Below are positions 47,640 through 59,600 of a DNA stretch of 64,000 nt, in pieces. The first letter of the stretch is position 1; the number at the start of each line of letters is the position of its first letter. The notes beneath the pieces are model-generated. The model saw nothing but the letters and a program-made list of their open reading frames with translations. It had not been told where the DNA came from and did not search any database. The DNA is from Bactrocera neohumeralis (Eukaryota > Arthropoda > Insecta > Diptera > Tephritidae). The position numbers and the translations under genes were made by a program. The stretch lies in the NCBI RefSeq assembly GCF_024586455.1, contig NC_065919.1, positions 35,254,839 through 35,318,838 on the forward strand. Direction: 5' to 3'.

Positions 47640-48060
47640 CCCATACGCTTCGCTTCCTTATCCAGTCTGAAGAAAGCACAACTAACGGCGGGGTTGTTGA
47701 GGCCAATGATATCATCGGCGTACGCCAGCAGCTATACATTCTTATAAAAGATTGTACTTTCCATATTTAGCTCTACACCCCTTATTATATTCTCCAACAA
47801 TATAGAAGTCACACGACATGCAGTCTCCTCGTCTGAAACCCTGTTTAGTATCTAACGGCTCGAACAGGTCCTTCCTTATCCTCACGGAGCTTTTGGTGTT
47901 GCTCTACGTTAGCTTAGGTATACCAAGTTCAGATATAGCGGCATAGAGGCGGAGGCTTATCCCACGGTAATTGTTCCCGATTATGGAGTCCCCTTTCTGA
48001 CGATTGAGCAGAACACACTTAGGTTACAATCATCGGGCATGCATGAATAGCTAAGCCGAT
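47640..48060 (-). pseudogene. RTE-like RT fragment
   Basis: The minus strand carries the block around the catalytic box (plus-strand reading GGCGTACGCCAGCAGCTATA at 47717-47736, the complement of LLAYADDI). Upstream are the FDTKQGFRRGD-type block near 47830-47855, LRDREG-type residues, and a rearranged KKGD/ANYRG segment near 47960-48000. Heavily shuffled by deletions; no termini. Confidence 0.65.
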
Positions 48061-48564
48061 AACACATCCACCCATGCCGCTTTGCATAAAGGGAATACTT
48101 CACAATATAAAAATATATAAAAAATATTACGTTCAGTAAGGTTCTTTTATAAACTTGGTATCTCCATCAAAAATATTTCAGATCCAGGAATTTACACTAA
48201 CTCATTAGTTTTCATTAAAGTGCGCTTAATAAAGCAAGAAATGAAATATATGTATGTACATAAGTATATATGTATGTATGTAAATGGTAAACGTATGCAT
48301 CTTGTGGCTTACGTTGGTTTCTACCTACATACATATATGTCAGTGCAACAGTTTTATATCAATCCGTTTTCCATTTACCCGCTGTGTTTGAAATTATTTC
48401 TGACTAAATGAAAATCGCATTAGACTAAACTTTTCTATGACGTTTGGGTATATCACATTAAGATTGAAACATTATTGAACTTCATTTGGCTAAATCTGAA
48501 AAGTCGTAAAAGCTGAAAGTGTAATTGCAAATTCCTTGTGTTTAGTAGGTATATGCCTGTTATA
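48061..48564. other. spacer with TATGTA-type microsatellite
   Basis: ATGTATGTA repeats at 48250-48285. No gene supported. Confidence 0.4.
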
Positions 48565-49437
48565 CAAGGTGGGTTCCAAAGTAAATAGGACTTTAATAAA
48601 AAAAAAACAGAACAAATGGTTTTTCTCGGCAAAATCAATTTATTTTATTCAAAATAGTCTCCTTCTGCTTCAATACAGCTTTTTGCACGGTCCAAAAGCA
48701 TGTCGAACGAGTGGCCTCTACGTCTTCATAACGCTTTCCTTTCATGAGCAAATGCATTTTTCCAAAAAGGAAGAAGTCACACGGTGCCATATCAGGTGAA
48801 TACCGGGAGTGGTTAATGGTTATAATGTGATTTTTAGTCAAATAATCGGCCACAAGTGTCGATCGAATGTTGGATTCTGAGCAATTTTTGGTCGTCAGTC
48901 AATTTGTGCGTAACAAACCGTGTACATACATTTCGTAAGACCAAATGTTCGGTCAAAATGCGATAAATCGATATTTTGGAGATTTCAATTCCATTTCCAT
49001 GAATTTCAATGATGATTTCGGCTGATTTTTGATGAATCACGGATTTTTATTGGTCCACATGTTGATCGTCATTTATGTCCTCACGCCCACTTTGAAAACG
49101 TTGAAACCACTCGTGCACTCTGCTACGGGACGCTAAGGCAATCATCGCCATGACTTGTTTCATCAATTGAAACGTTTCGGTAAAAGTTTTATCAATTTTA
49201 AAACAAAATTTAATGTTGGCTCTTTGTTCGAAGCTCATTTTCGCACTGATAACACAAACATACTGACACTTAAAACACAAAAACTTCATTTCCAATCTAT
49301 GAAATGTCATGAAAACTCACTGGACAATCGATAAAGATAGCAAATTCCAACGCAGTGGACATACATATACATATATAGATGGCGCCACCAGGTGGCACTA
49401 GATTCAAAAAGTCCTGTTTACTTTGGACCGATCCTTG
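48565..49437 (-). mobile_element. mariner-like element with TIRs
   Basis: 873 bp, TA-flanked (48563-48564 and 49438-49439). The left end CAAGGTGGGTTCCAAAGTAA continues ATAGGACTTT. The complement of the right end is CAAGGATCGGTCCAAAGTAA, continuing ACAGGACTTTTTGAATC, so the TIRs are about 30 bp with a few mismatches. The transposase lies on the minus strand. Full relatives should be about 1.2-1.3 kb, so internal sequence is missing. Confidence 0.8.
48640..49245 (-). pseudogene. mariner-like transposase remnant
   Basis: N-terminal part from ATG near 49238: MSFEQRANIKFCFKIDKTFT, then QLMKQVMAMIALASRSRVHEWFQRFQSGREDI (first HTH plus linker, interrupted after HVDQ). A second frame follows, with HQKSAEIIIEIHGNGIEISK and a RILTEHLVLRNVCTRFVTHK segment to about 48850. 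It resumes after deletion of the core with YSPDMAPCDFFLFGKMHLLM (about 48800-48740), the third-acid region. The GDE first-Asp block and the second Asp block are absent. Non-functional. Confidence 0.75.
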
Positions 49438-49439
49438 TA

Positions 49440-50768
49440 GATGTATACATATGTATATATAGGCGTGTTTTAGTATATTCTACACTATTTAAAAATATTG
49501 CAATAAAATTTTTACTACGCGCCCCCATCACAGTAACGATTATAATTTTCAGAATATTTTGCCTTCGCTGCTACCCGCGAAATTTGCAACCCATCTCATC
49601 AGTTCAGCGCCGGCAATAAGAGCTCAGTGGATGAGGATTTGCGCAACTCAGATACCTAACGCATATATATGTATATCCACAAGAACGAAGGTTCACTATG
49701 TTTATTGTTAAGTTTCGTATTTTAAATATGTATGCAAGCACCCATTTATATAATGCATCCGTATTAATATTCACATTTCGCATAATCAATGCGCTTTGCT
49801 GGTTTTTATTGCCACGCACTTCATTTGTTTTATAAAATCAGAAAATTTGTCCACAGTACAGCAACATTCAAATGACGTCGTTTGAAAGCAGCATCATCGA
49901 ATCTGTCTTGCACTTTTAGGTATAACGAATTAATATACCTGCAAATCCATTTCATTGTAATATCGAATAAGACCCATTTTATAAGGCAAATTTATAAATA
50001 TTATCAAAAATACTTTCAAATATAAAAGTTTTAGAAGGCAATATACATACATACATGTCGTTCTACATACACGACAGAAATTTATACATTTACCATTATA
50101 TGCAAATAGAAATATAAAATAATAAAAACGTCTATTTGAATACTTTTTTATGTCCATACTATTTATGAATTTCACTCTGAAAAGTTACGAATCGATATAC
50201 TATTTAATAAGGTAGAGATCTCATTTTTCGTATTTACCTTTGCCCTATCGTGCCATGTGATTAATACTATCCTGGACTGGTTCAAATAACCTGCTCGCAA
50301 ACCAAACCGAAAAAAATGCTATTAGATTTGTAGAATATTTTTTATGTTCCTATTAAGTTTGATCCCCATATGCCAATTAGTGTGTGTTTAAAAATGTTGC
50401 AGAAGTACTTTGGGAGTCTACTTAACATTATCACGAGCATAAGTATTTATTTTAGTCGCACAAAGCATAAAGTGAAGGTCGCGAAGTCATCGAAAAGTTG
50501 CCTCATCCATGGTGACGATGTCAAAAGTTAACAAAACAGTGGTTTCAAATCATCTGATCTGTTCAAATTAGAACATCTAGTACATATACTATTTCAATAT
50601 TTTAACTCCGTTTTGAGGCATATTTTACATTTAACACATATTTTATAAATAACACATATTATGTGTATTCTATGAAAAGTAAGGGAAAATACAAAAACTA
50701 GTTAAGGAGAGCAAAAACCTATTTATATTTATATTTCAAAATATGAAATAAATGCCTATATATATATC
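49440..50768. other. AT-rich spacer
   Basis: No supported gene or TE terminus. Confidence 0.4.
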
Positions 50769-52615
50769 TTCTTCTTCTTAATTGGCGTAGAAACCGCTTA
50801 AGCGATTATAGCCGAGTTAACAACAGCGCGCCAGTCGTTTCATCTTCTCGCTACGTGGCGCCAATTGGATATTCCAAGCGAAGCCAGGTCCTTCTCCGCC
50901 TGGTCCTTCCGACGGAGTGGAGGTCTTCCTCTTCCTCTGCTTCCGCCGGCGGGTACTGCGTCGAATACTTTCAGAGCTGGAGTGACAGCGTAGCCGCTGT
51001 CTTTTAATTCGCTGAACTATGTCGATGTCGTCGTATATCTCGTACAGCTCATCGTTCCATCGAATGCGGTATTCGCCGTGGCTAACGTGCAAAGGACCAT
51101 AAATCTTTCGCAGAACTTTTCTCTCGAAAACTCGCAACGTCGACTCATCCGTTGTTGACATCGTCCAAGACTCTGCACCATACAGCAGGACGGGAATTAT
51201 GAGTGACTTATAGAGTTTGGTTTTTGTTTGTCGAGAGAGGACTTTGCTTCTCAATTGCCTACTCAGTCCGAAGTAGCACCTGTTGGCAAGAGTTATCCTG
51301 CGTTGGATTTCTAGGCTGACATTGTTGGTGGTGTTTACGCTGGTTCCAAGATAGACGAAACTATCTACGACTTCAAAGTTATGACTGTCAACAGTGACGT
51401 GAGTGCCAAGTCGCGAATGCGACGACTGTTTGTTTGATGACAGGAGATATTTCGTCTTGCCCTCGTTCACTGCCAGACCCATTTTCTGTGCTTCCTTGTC
51501 CAGCCTGGAGAAAGCAGAACTAACGGCGCGGGTGTTGAGACCGATGATATCAATATCATCGGCATACGCCAACAGCTGTACACTCTTATAGAAGATGGTA
51601 CCTTCTCTATTTAGTTCTGCGGCTCGAACTATTTTCTCCAAAAGCAGGTTGAAAAAAGTCGCACGATAGGGAATCGCCTTGTCTGAAACCTCGTTTGGTA
51701 TCGAACGGCTCGGAGAGGTCCTTCCCGATCCTGACGGAGCTTTTGGTGTTACTCAACGTCAGTTTTCACAGCCGTATTAGTTTTGCGGGGATACCAAATT
51801 CAGACATCGCGGCATAAAGGCAGCTCCTTTTCGTGCTGTCGAAAGCAGCTTTGAAATCGACGAAGAGGTGGTGTGTGTCGATTCTCCTTTCACGGGTCTT
51901 TTCCAAGATTTGGCGCATGGTGAATATCTGGTCGGTTGTTGATTTGCCAGGTCTGAAGCCACACTGATAAGGTCCAATCAGTTTGTTGACGGTGGGCTTT
52001 AATCTTTCACACAATACGCTCGATAGAACCTTATATGCGATGTTGAGGAGGCTAATCCCACGGTAGTTGGCGCAGATTGTGGGGTCTCCTTTTTTATGGA
52101 TTGGGCATAGCACACTTAAATTCCAATCGTTGGGCATGCTTTCGTCCGACCATATTTTACAAAGAAGCTGATGCATGCACCTTATCAGTTCTTCGCCGCC
52201 GTGTTTGAATAGCTCGGCCGGCAATCCGTCGGCCCCTGCCGCTTTGTTGTTCTTCAGGCGGGCAATTGCTATTCGAACTTTTTCATGGTCGGGTAATGGA
52301 ACGTCTGCTCCATCGTCATCGATTGGGGAATCGGGTTCTCCTTCTCCTGGTGTTGTGCGTTCACTGCTATTCAGCAGGCTGGAGAAGTGTTCCCTCCATA
52401 ATTTAAGTATGCTCTGGGCATCAGTGACTAGATCACCTTTGGGGGTTCTACAGGAATACGCTCCGGTCTTGAAACCTTCCGTAAGCCGCCGCATTTTTTC
52501 GTAGAATTTTCGAGCATTACCCCTGTCGGCCAGCTTATCAAGCTCTTCGTACTCACGCATTTCAGCCTCTTTCTTCTTCTGTCTACAAATGCGTCTCGCT
52601 TCCCTCGCATATATA
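50769..52615 (-). pseudogene. RTE-like reverse transcriptase, nearly intact 5'-truncated copy
   Basis: Minus strand: linker REARRICRQKKKEAEMREYEE (from 52612), FYEKMRRLTEGFKTGAYSCR and LKNNKAAGADGLPAELFKHG. RT motifs follow: PIHKKGDPTICANYRGISLL, GPYQCGFRPGKSTTDQIFTM, THHLFVDFKAAFDSTK (first Asp), FGIPAKLIRL. Lesion 1 is TGA at 51766-51768, probably Cys to stop. Lesion 2 is an extra T near 51653, shifting the frame inside the CDFFNLLLEK block. The YADD box (LLAYADDIDIIGLNTRAVSS, about 51575-51515), FVYLGTSVNTTNNVSLEIQR and LLYGAESWTM are intact. Lesion 3 is a deletion of about 34 bp near 50985-50990 removing the WLGHVVRMDE segment. The tail (CTT)n is at 50769-50779. The flanks share TATATATA, so the target duplication is ambiguous. 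Confidence 0.85.
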
Positions 52616-53575
52616 TACATACATGAATAAAACACTTCGAAAAAATTTCTTATTTTCTCACGATTCAACAAACTCACCTTTGTACGAAGTTCACTTTCAT
52701 TAATCGAAGAGACAATGGGGAGGAAAGGATTTTGTCAACATAAAATAAGTAAGGCGAAAAATTAATCGAAGGCAACAATATTCCACTGTATGAATTTCTG
52801 CTAAAGTGAATCTTTGTTATGAGTCATAAAAGTTAGCAACCGTGTTATTGCAAAGGGACCATCATACCAACCTTTTCAAGAACAATTTCAAATACGAGCA
52901 TCTATTGACAGGTTCTTATGATGTTCAAAACACACCGATATACATAATTGACTACTTAAGTTTGAAATGCGCATATAAGTAAAGTGAACTAAAAAGGTTG
53001 AATTTATAAAACAAAGGCAAATACTGCATATTAGAAACGAATTTTAAGACGAATACAACTTCAGAAAGTGAATCCCTGCTACATGAGATAGTAGAAGAAT
53101 TGAATAAGAAAGATGACGTAATAAAAGATACAAAGCAGAAACTAAAAAGGTTTAATTTTAAAAGTGCAAGCAGCATACTTACACCGAAAAAGTATGAACG
53201 TAGAGAAATATTTCGAAACACAACTTTTGTTCTTCCCCAGCGTTTTTGCTAGTATAATTAAAATACGCAATGCGAATAGCACTAAATTCTGCCATAGGTA
53301 GCAAATTAATGCATCTGAATTTATAATTTCATCTAAATAGCACTGCCCATTTTTCAAAACATTGCGAATGTAGGTACTTCCGCAATATTATTAAATATAA
53401 TAACAAATAACGGGATTTTCAATAGGGAGCTACAAAAGTAGACCGATAGGGACAGCAAATTACGCCATAGCTTTTCCTGCTCTTTTGATATTTCTCTTTA
53501 GTAAGGTTTGCCATTCATTATATAAAGATATACGATCCAACAATGAGTTGAAATTATTAAAACTTACTACCGAAA
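52616..53575. other. spacer
   Basis: AT-rich, no recognised element. Minus-strand ORFs at 52952-53357 have no domain signals. Confidence 0.4.
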
Positions 53576-53579
53576 TTCG

Positions 53580-54335
53580 GAGTCAGTGGCCTCAACGTTA
53601 AAAGCGCTATGTCCAATTTATGGCCGTCGTAGTCGTCTCGCTAGATCAGCAATTGAGCGCCTAGTTGGAAAATTTGAATACACAGACACAGTACAAAATG
53701 TTTCCGTGCCAGTCCAAATCAGCCAAATCAGTCTCTGACACGTCGTACTCAAGCGTTGGGCTGCGACGTCGTTGTGGGAAATTTTGCTAAAAGATCTTAG
53801 CCTATATCCTTTCAAGATAAAATTGACATAAGAACTGAAGGATGATGTTCGTGAATTGGGCTGAGCAAAAACTTGAAAATGATCCGGCTTTTCATAGAAA
53901 ACTAATCTTCAGCGATCAGGCTCATTTCAAGCTGAATAGCTTCGTCAATAAGCAAAATATGCGTTATTGGTCACGCATCAATCCACACGTACCCCATGAG
54001 TCACCATTGCATCCCGAAAAAACTACGGTTTGGTGCGGTTTATGAGCCGGCGGAGTCATTGGGCCGTACTTCTTCCGTGATGGTTAAGACCGGTACGTTA
54101 CTACGAATGAGAATCGCTACAGCTCAAAGATAACCGAATATCACAATCGATTTAATGAAAACCAAGTTTGGTGAACGTGTTATCCCACGGTTCAATTCAC
54201 ACTTTGGTAAAGATGTGAACGCAATTGTATACGCTGTGCTGTATATTGTCAGCTACTCACATATGAAGCAGTGCAGATATCCCAATTTGAAAAAGTTCAT
54301 TTTATACCTGTTAAATAAATATGTAATACGTATAT
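53580..54335 (+). pseudogene. Tc3/mariner-related transposase relic
   Basis: Plus-strand blocks in shifting frames: SLWEILLKDLSLYPFKIKLT near 53770-53830 (HTH end), then FVNWAEQKLENDPAFHRKLI and FSDQAHFKLNSFVNKQNMRY (53842-53985), with FSDQAHF where FSDEAHF is expected. Next come HVPHESPLHPEKTTVWCGL, a TGA at 54043-54045, then AGGVIGPYFFRDG and later MKTKFGERVIPRFNSH near 54155. The block carrying the second and third acids (QQDGAT, CDLTPLDYFLWG) is deleted, leaving a C-terminal scrap near 54250-54300. I place it in the Tc1/mariner superfamily from FSDxAHF and PLHPEKxTVWCGL. No TIRs found. Confidence 0.7.
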
Positions 54336-57300
54336 AATGATATGATTTCAAATATGCGCATGCCGTATCTTAAGAAATTTTAAAACCCTGTTACTGGTAT
54401 TGCTGACGTTTTAAAATATTTACGGATTAAGTTGTTGAGAGTTGGAATAAATGGCGTAATTGAGCGCGTACTTTTCTCCAATAGCACTTGAATGTAAAAA
54501 TGTCCATTTTCGCTGCACAGGGGGTTTTGGTTTATTATAAGAACAGCGAATATGCTTCGGTACTTGATTCCCATTTTACAGCTTTCTCATAAAAGCTGAT
54601 TGAAAATGCTTATTAGATGCAAGATTAGATAGGATATCAACATGGGATGCAAAGAGTAAAGGAGTAAAAACGAATAACTTGGAAAATTGCTGATTTCGCC
54701 ACGAGAGGGCAAGCTACGGAAAATAACCAAATATTTATGTAGCTTGACTCAAGGCTGATGTCGCATTTTGTATTTTGTGGTAATATCTTTATCAGTTATC
54801 TAAATAAAGGGAAACAAATGCATTATTGTTTAGACATTTTCATTTACAAAAAAGAAACAAGTATAAACAAAATCCTTAGTTTAAAGTCTGCCGGAGTTTA
54901 CTAGATTAAAAGTTTTGCTCGGTTTTAAGATATTTTTTGTTTTCATAAAGGAAAACATTTAGCCAATCTCTTCGAATCTATTCAAAAATTTGTAATTAAC
55001 ATTTCAACCAACTTTATTTAAGTAGTTACGAAATGAAAGATAGAGCCGCTCAAAACAAAATCTATTTAATCTGTCTTTCTGAACAAATTCCACATATATG
55101 CCGCTTTTATTACAACTTTTGCTAATACAAGTATTATCAAATACTATATTTAACAACCCTACATAGAAAGACGACTATCAAAATTGCAGACTTGAAGTGG
55201 GTTAAGATACATTAAATGTGGTTTTTACATTATTTCCCTAATGAAAACCATGATAATATATACTATAGAAAATCCTCACATATTTCTTACACTAGAAAAA
55301 TACAAAACATTTAATGTTTAATTTCTTCGTATGTCATTAATGTGAAGGAATATTTTTTTTAATTTAACGTTTGCAATTTATTCACCTAATATTGCTTTTC
55401 TGAACCGTACTTTATAGAAAACTTAAATCGGGTTTCTAACATGCGTTGGGAGTATATTATAAAATAGTTTTTGCTAAGCTCATTTTTTTTATTCGCAGTC
55501 CTTACAAACACAATTTCATACAGTTGCTTAACATAGTACTCCTAGAATATCCTTATTCATATTACAATAGGCAAGGAACATATATATATTATATGATGCA
55601 ACGTGTTACATTTCCAAATAAGTTTATTAAGATATTCAAATATAGTACATTGTATTAAGTGTATATCTATGCCGTAAGAGAAAAAATAACAATTTCAATC
55701 TGATTTTGGCAACAAACATATACATATATGCTAATTTTTGTTTTTATTCTTTTAATTGTGTTTAAGTAAATTTTATTTTTTACCAATGTACATTTGTTTA
55801 TAAAATGTGAACTGATCCGAGTAGAACAAAACCGCAAGGTTATTAAAGTTTGCATAGAGTAGTACGGTACCATGTTTTCAAAATCTGTTTCTAATACTTC
55901 TTCTGCAACAACTTCCGTGGAGTATTTTGTTTCAAGACTAATATATTAATAATTCATCAAGTATAAATATTAGTACAGCAGGTAGATAACTAGTATAATA
56001 CCAACTACATGCCACCAATATCCAGTTCAATCCAAACAAGAAGTTATGTTATTCTAAGCTGCTTTTGAGCACTGTAATACGACTAAAATACTACCAAGAA
56101 AGTTATGTCCTTAGACAAACAATTTAATACCTAAAGTTTTTATTACACAGAGAAAAAACATTCACAAACATTGTTTGCTTTTTTTTATGTCATAAGCTAC
56201 TTTTGATGTCTGATGTTTTCGCTATGTAGCAACCTTTTTATTCAAAAACTTTTTGATCATAAACAGTTGGATGTAAGATGTGTTTCGTTTTTACTTTAAT
56301 AATTAAGATCTTTAAAAGTACCTGTTCGGGTCAGTTTTTATACCCATTTTATCATGAAAATGTTTAGCTTTGAGACGCTGTGGAAGTTGCACATTTACTT
56401 ATAGACACTTTTTCCGTTCTTTACTTCATATCAGTATTTATTTATAAAATGCACCACTTCCTTTGTTTTATGAATAAGAAGTAGAGCTAGGGGTATATGC
56501 ACACTAACCGTACAAACTGTCTGCCCGACGGTTTACCTGTTGTATGAGTTTTCTGTGGCCGAGCGATCGCATAGCCGAACCATTGCATGGCCGATTCCGC
56601 TGCTATTGCCGTCGCCATCTACACATTTATGTATACAAATATGACATAGAAGGACAAAAACAGCAAGCACACACCTATAATCGTGCGCAGACAGGGCGTG
56701 GTTCCGTGGGAATTCGAATACACATTTTCAAATACACATTTATAGATATAGATATATGTAGAAGCATATGTTACTTATGTATGTTATATTCGAAGTTATT
56801 TGTTAAAACATGTACTTACATGTATATAAAATTATATCGTTAAAAAATAGTTGCACAATATAAATTAGAGATAATATGTCTCAGCAAAGAAAAAATATTA
56901 ATTATTATCAATGAATCCAACATTTTCAACAAAGTCAACGACTTTTATTGCTCATGATATGTATATTATTACAAAATTATTATTATGATTATTGCTCAAA
57001 TTTAAGTAATATGTACATTGTACAAGTATAAAAACTTTAAAAATTTAAAAAAATAAGTGATACATATGCTTGAATTTTGTAAGTAATTCATGAAAATTTC
57101 CAAATTATTCAAGCTTTCCATTTATTAATTTTTGTTCCTATGTAGACTAGACCCTTAAACATTTTTGACCCAGTACTAATGATATGCAAACATGGACAAT
57201 ATTACATTATATTATAACCTTATTTACGTTCTACATGAGTTATGAAACTGTGTATCAAAAATTATAGTTATACTTTAGCATGAACTACTAAACATATACT

Positions 57301-57492
57301 ATATGTACATATATATGAGTATAAAATCCATATACTAATTTACATATATGAGTCTTAGCTCCCAAGCCTAAACAAATACAATATATTTTAGGCTGTTTAA
57401 GCTTAGCATGTACATACATATACTACATCCAAACCTCTATTTTACTTACTTTTGCTTACTCTTACCCAGGCCTCGGGTAACTTTATTAATTT
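54336..57492. other. AT-rich spacer
   Basis: No supported gene across 3.1 kb. A 99-codon ORF at 56544-56843 starts in a less AT-rich patch (56510-56720) but shows no known domain. TATGTA and CATATG repeats are common at 56740-57420. Confidence 0.4.
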
Positions 57493-58566
57493 AACAAGTA
57501 AAGAAGGGCTAAGTTCGGGTGTCACCGAACATTTTATACTCTCACATGGTAAAGTGATAATCGAGATTTCATAATACGTCATTTACATATTTTTCAAATA
57601 CCGTATTTTTGTAAAGTTTTATTCCGCTATCATCATTGGTTCCTAATGTTTATACTCGTATTATACAGAGAAGGCATCAGATGGAATTCAAAATAGCTTT
57701 ATATTGGAAGAAGGCGTGGTTGTGAACCGATTTCACCCATATTTCGTACATGTTATCAGGGTGTTAAGAAAATATTATATACCGAATTTCATTGAAATCG
57801 GTCTAGTAGCTCCTGAGATATGGTTCTTGGTCCATAAGTGGGCGGCGCCACGCCTATTTTCAATTTTTAAAAAAGCCTGGATGCAGCTTCCTTCTGCCAC
57901 TTCTTCCGTAAAATTTAGTGTTCCTGACGTTTTTTGTTAGTCGGTTAACGCACTTTTAGTGATTTTGAACATAACCTTTGTATGGGAGGTGGGCGTGGTT
58001 ATTATCCGATTTCTTCCATTTTTGAACTGTATATGGAAATGCCTGAAGAAAACGACTGTGTAGAGTTTGGTTAACATAGCTATAGTAGTTTCCGAGATAT
58101 GTACAAAAAACTTAGTAGGGGGCGGGGCCACGCTCACTTTTCCAAAAAGATTACGTCCACATATGCCCCTCCCTAATGCGATCCTTTGTGCCAAATTTCA
58201 CTTTAATATCTTTATTTATGGCTTAGTTATGACACTTTATAGGTTTTCGGTTTCCGCCATTTTGTGGGCGTGGCAGTGGGCCGATCTTGCCCATCTTCGA
58301 ACTTAACCTTCTTATGGAGCCAAGGAATACGTGTACCAAGTTTCATCATGATATCTCAATTTTTACTCAAGTTACAGCTTGCACGGACGGACGGACAGAC
58401 GGACGGACGGACAGACAGACATCCGGATTTCGACTCTACTCGTCACCCTGATCACTTTGGTATATATAACCCTATATCTGACTCTTTTAGTTTTAGGACT
58501 TACAAACAACCGTTATGTGAACAAAACTATAATACTCTCGTTAGCAACATTGTTGCGAGAGTATAA
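57493..58566 (+). mobile_element. DINE-1-like repeat (family A), complete and young
   Basis: A full 1,074-bp copy: AACAAGTAAAGAAGGGCTAA at the start, palindrome TTCGGGTGTCACCGAA, TTTTATACTCTCACATGG. It continues with GGGCGTGGTTATTATCCGAT, the GGGGGCGGGGCCACGCTCAC box, a GACGGACGGACAGACGGACG tract at 58385-58420, ACAAACAACCGTTATGTGAA and the terminal hairpin ACTCTCGTTAGCAACATTGT...GCGAGAGTATAA. It is nearly identical to the reverse-oriented copy at 27777-28868, the best evidence here for recent activity. Embedded ORFs are not genes. Confidence 0.85.
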
Positions 58567-58866
58567 AAATGCTGCCGCCTTTTCGTCTAGTCTTACCAAA
58601 ATCCTACAAAATTGTCACGCAAAAACTTTCGCGTGTGCGTATGTTGTGAAGTACACTTTTTCATATACATATATGTAGTACGTATGTCAGAATTAACACA
58701 TCTACGTACGTACATATTCTTGTACGCAGGAGTACTCGTAAGTCATTAAACGTTTATCCATGTTAATAAGCTATAAATTTTTCCTCGGAATAATTCGTTG
58801 ATAACTTAATACCCTTGATGTCTGCAAAAGGTACTAGTCTTTCCATACTGGATTTGAAAGGAATAT

Positions 58867-58985
58867 AAAAACAAGTAAGGAAGAACAAAGTCGGACGTAA
58901 CCGAACATTTTAAGTATACTACGCAATTTGTAAAGATACAAGACGGGGAAATACCTTCAGGTGTAGGTGTAAAATTTCAATAGGT
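58867..58985 (+). mobile_element. DINE-1-like 5' fragment, divergent subfamily
   Basis: AAAAACAAGTAAGGAAGAAC, then CGGACGTAACCGAACATTTT and GGGGAAATACCTTCAGGTGT. It shares the last block with the reverse fragment at 28905-29095. The body is lost; a mariner derivative lies 70 bp downstream. Confidence 0.5.
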
Positions 58986-59057
58986 TTTTTTTGAAGCTTC
59001 TTATTCGATGAAATCGTGGCTGGATTACAATCATTATTGATATATTATTCATTTATA

Positions 59058-59598
59058 TTAGGTTGTCAAAAAAGTCTTGCGGTATTTTCGCTAGTTGGCG
59101 ATGAAAACGCGTAATTCTAGTTTTATTCGTCGCATCGGGTCACGATATACCTTTTTGGAAAGCTCATTTCACCCGCTAACACGTGTTTGGTTGATTGTCG
59201 TTTCTTTTAAGTCGTTCGTGAGTTATAGCGTCGTAAACATGGAGCAAAATAAAGAGAAAATACGCCATATTTTACAGTACTACTACGATAAAGGCAAAAA
59301 TGCATCTCAAGCCGCCAATAAAATTTGTGCAGTTTATGGACCCGATACAGTTTCCATTTCCACCGCACAACGATGGTTTCAACGTTTTCGTTCTGGTGAA
59401 GAGGTGGTCGAAGATGCACCACGCTCCGGAAGGCCTGTAGTCGAAAATTGCGATAAAATCGCTAAATTGGTCGAAAGAGACCGGCATAGTAGCAGCCGTA
59501 GCATCGGTCAAGAGCTGGGCATGAGTCATCAAATTCAATTCAATTTCAATAAAAAAAAAATTCAATAAAAATACCGCAAGACTTTTTTGACAACCCAT
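59058..59598 (+). mobile_element. mariner deletion derivative (copy 2, fuller)
   Basis: 541 bp, TA-flanked (59056-59057 and 59599-59600), with TIRs of about 31 bp (left TTAGGTTGTCAAAAAAGTCT; the complement of the right reads ATGGGTTGTCAAAAAAGTCT). It has the same internal structure as 37486-37966 but keeps the start-codon region. Both copies end the coding part after GMSHQ and join to CAATTTCAATAAAAA before the right TIR, so one deleted master copy probably gave rise to both. Confidence 0.85.
59239..59568 (+). pseudogene. N-terminal HTH region of mariner transposase
   Basis: From ATG at 59239: MEQNKEKIRHILQYYYDKGK, NASQAANKICAVYGPDTVSI (first HTH), WFQRFRSGEE, DAPRSGRPVV (GRP linker), CDKIAKLVERDRHSSSRSIGQELGMSHQ (second HTH, incomplete). 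It then runs into noncoding terminal sequence and stops at 59566-59568. About 110 codons remain open, against about 345 for a full transposase. Both DNA-binding motifs survive without the catalytic domain. The open frame extends upstream to 59095, but that part overlaps the terminal region and is unlike mariner N termini. Confidence 0.8.
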
Positions 59599-59600
59599 TA

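Noticed and set aside
56544..56843. 99-codon ORF in a less AT-rich patch
   Set aside because: No recognised domain, an AT-driven second half, and no neighbouring exon signals that I can support.
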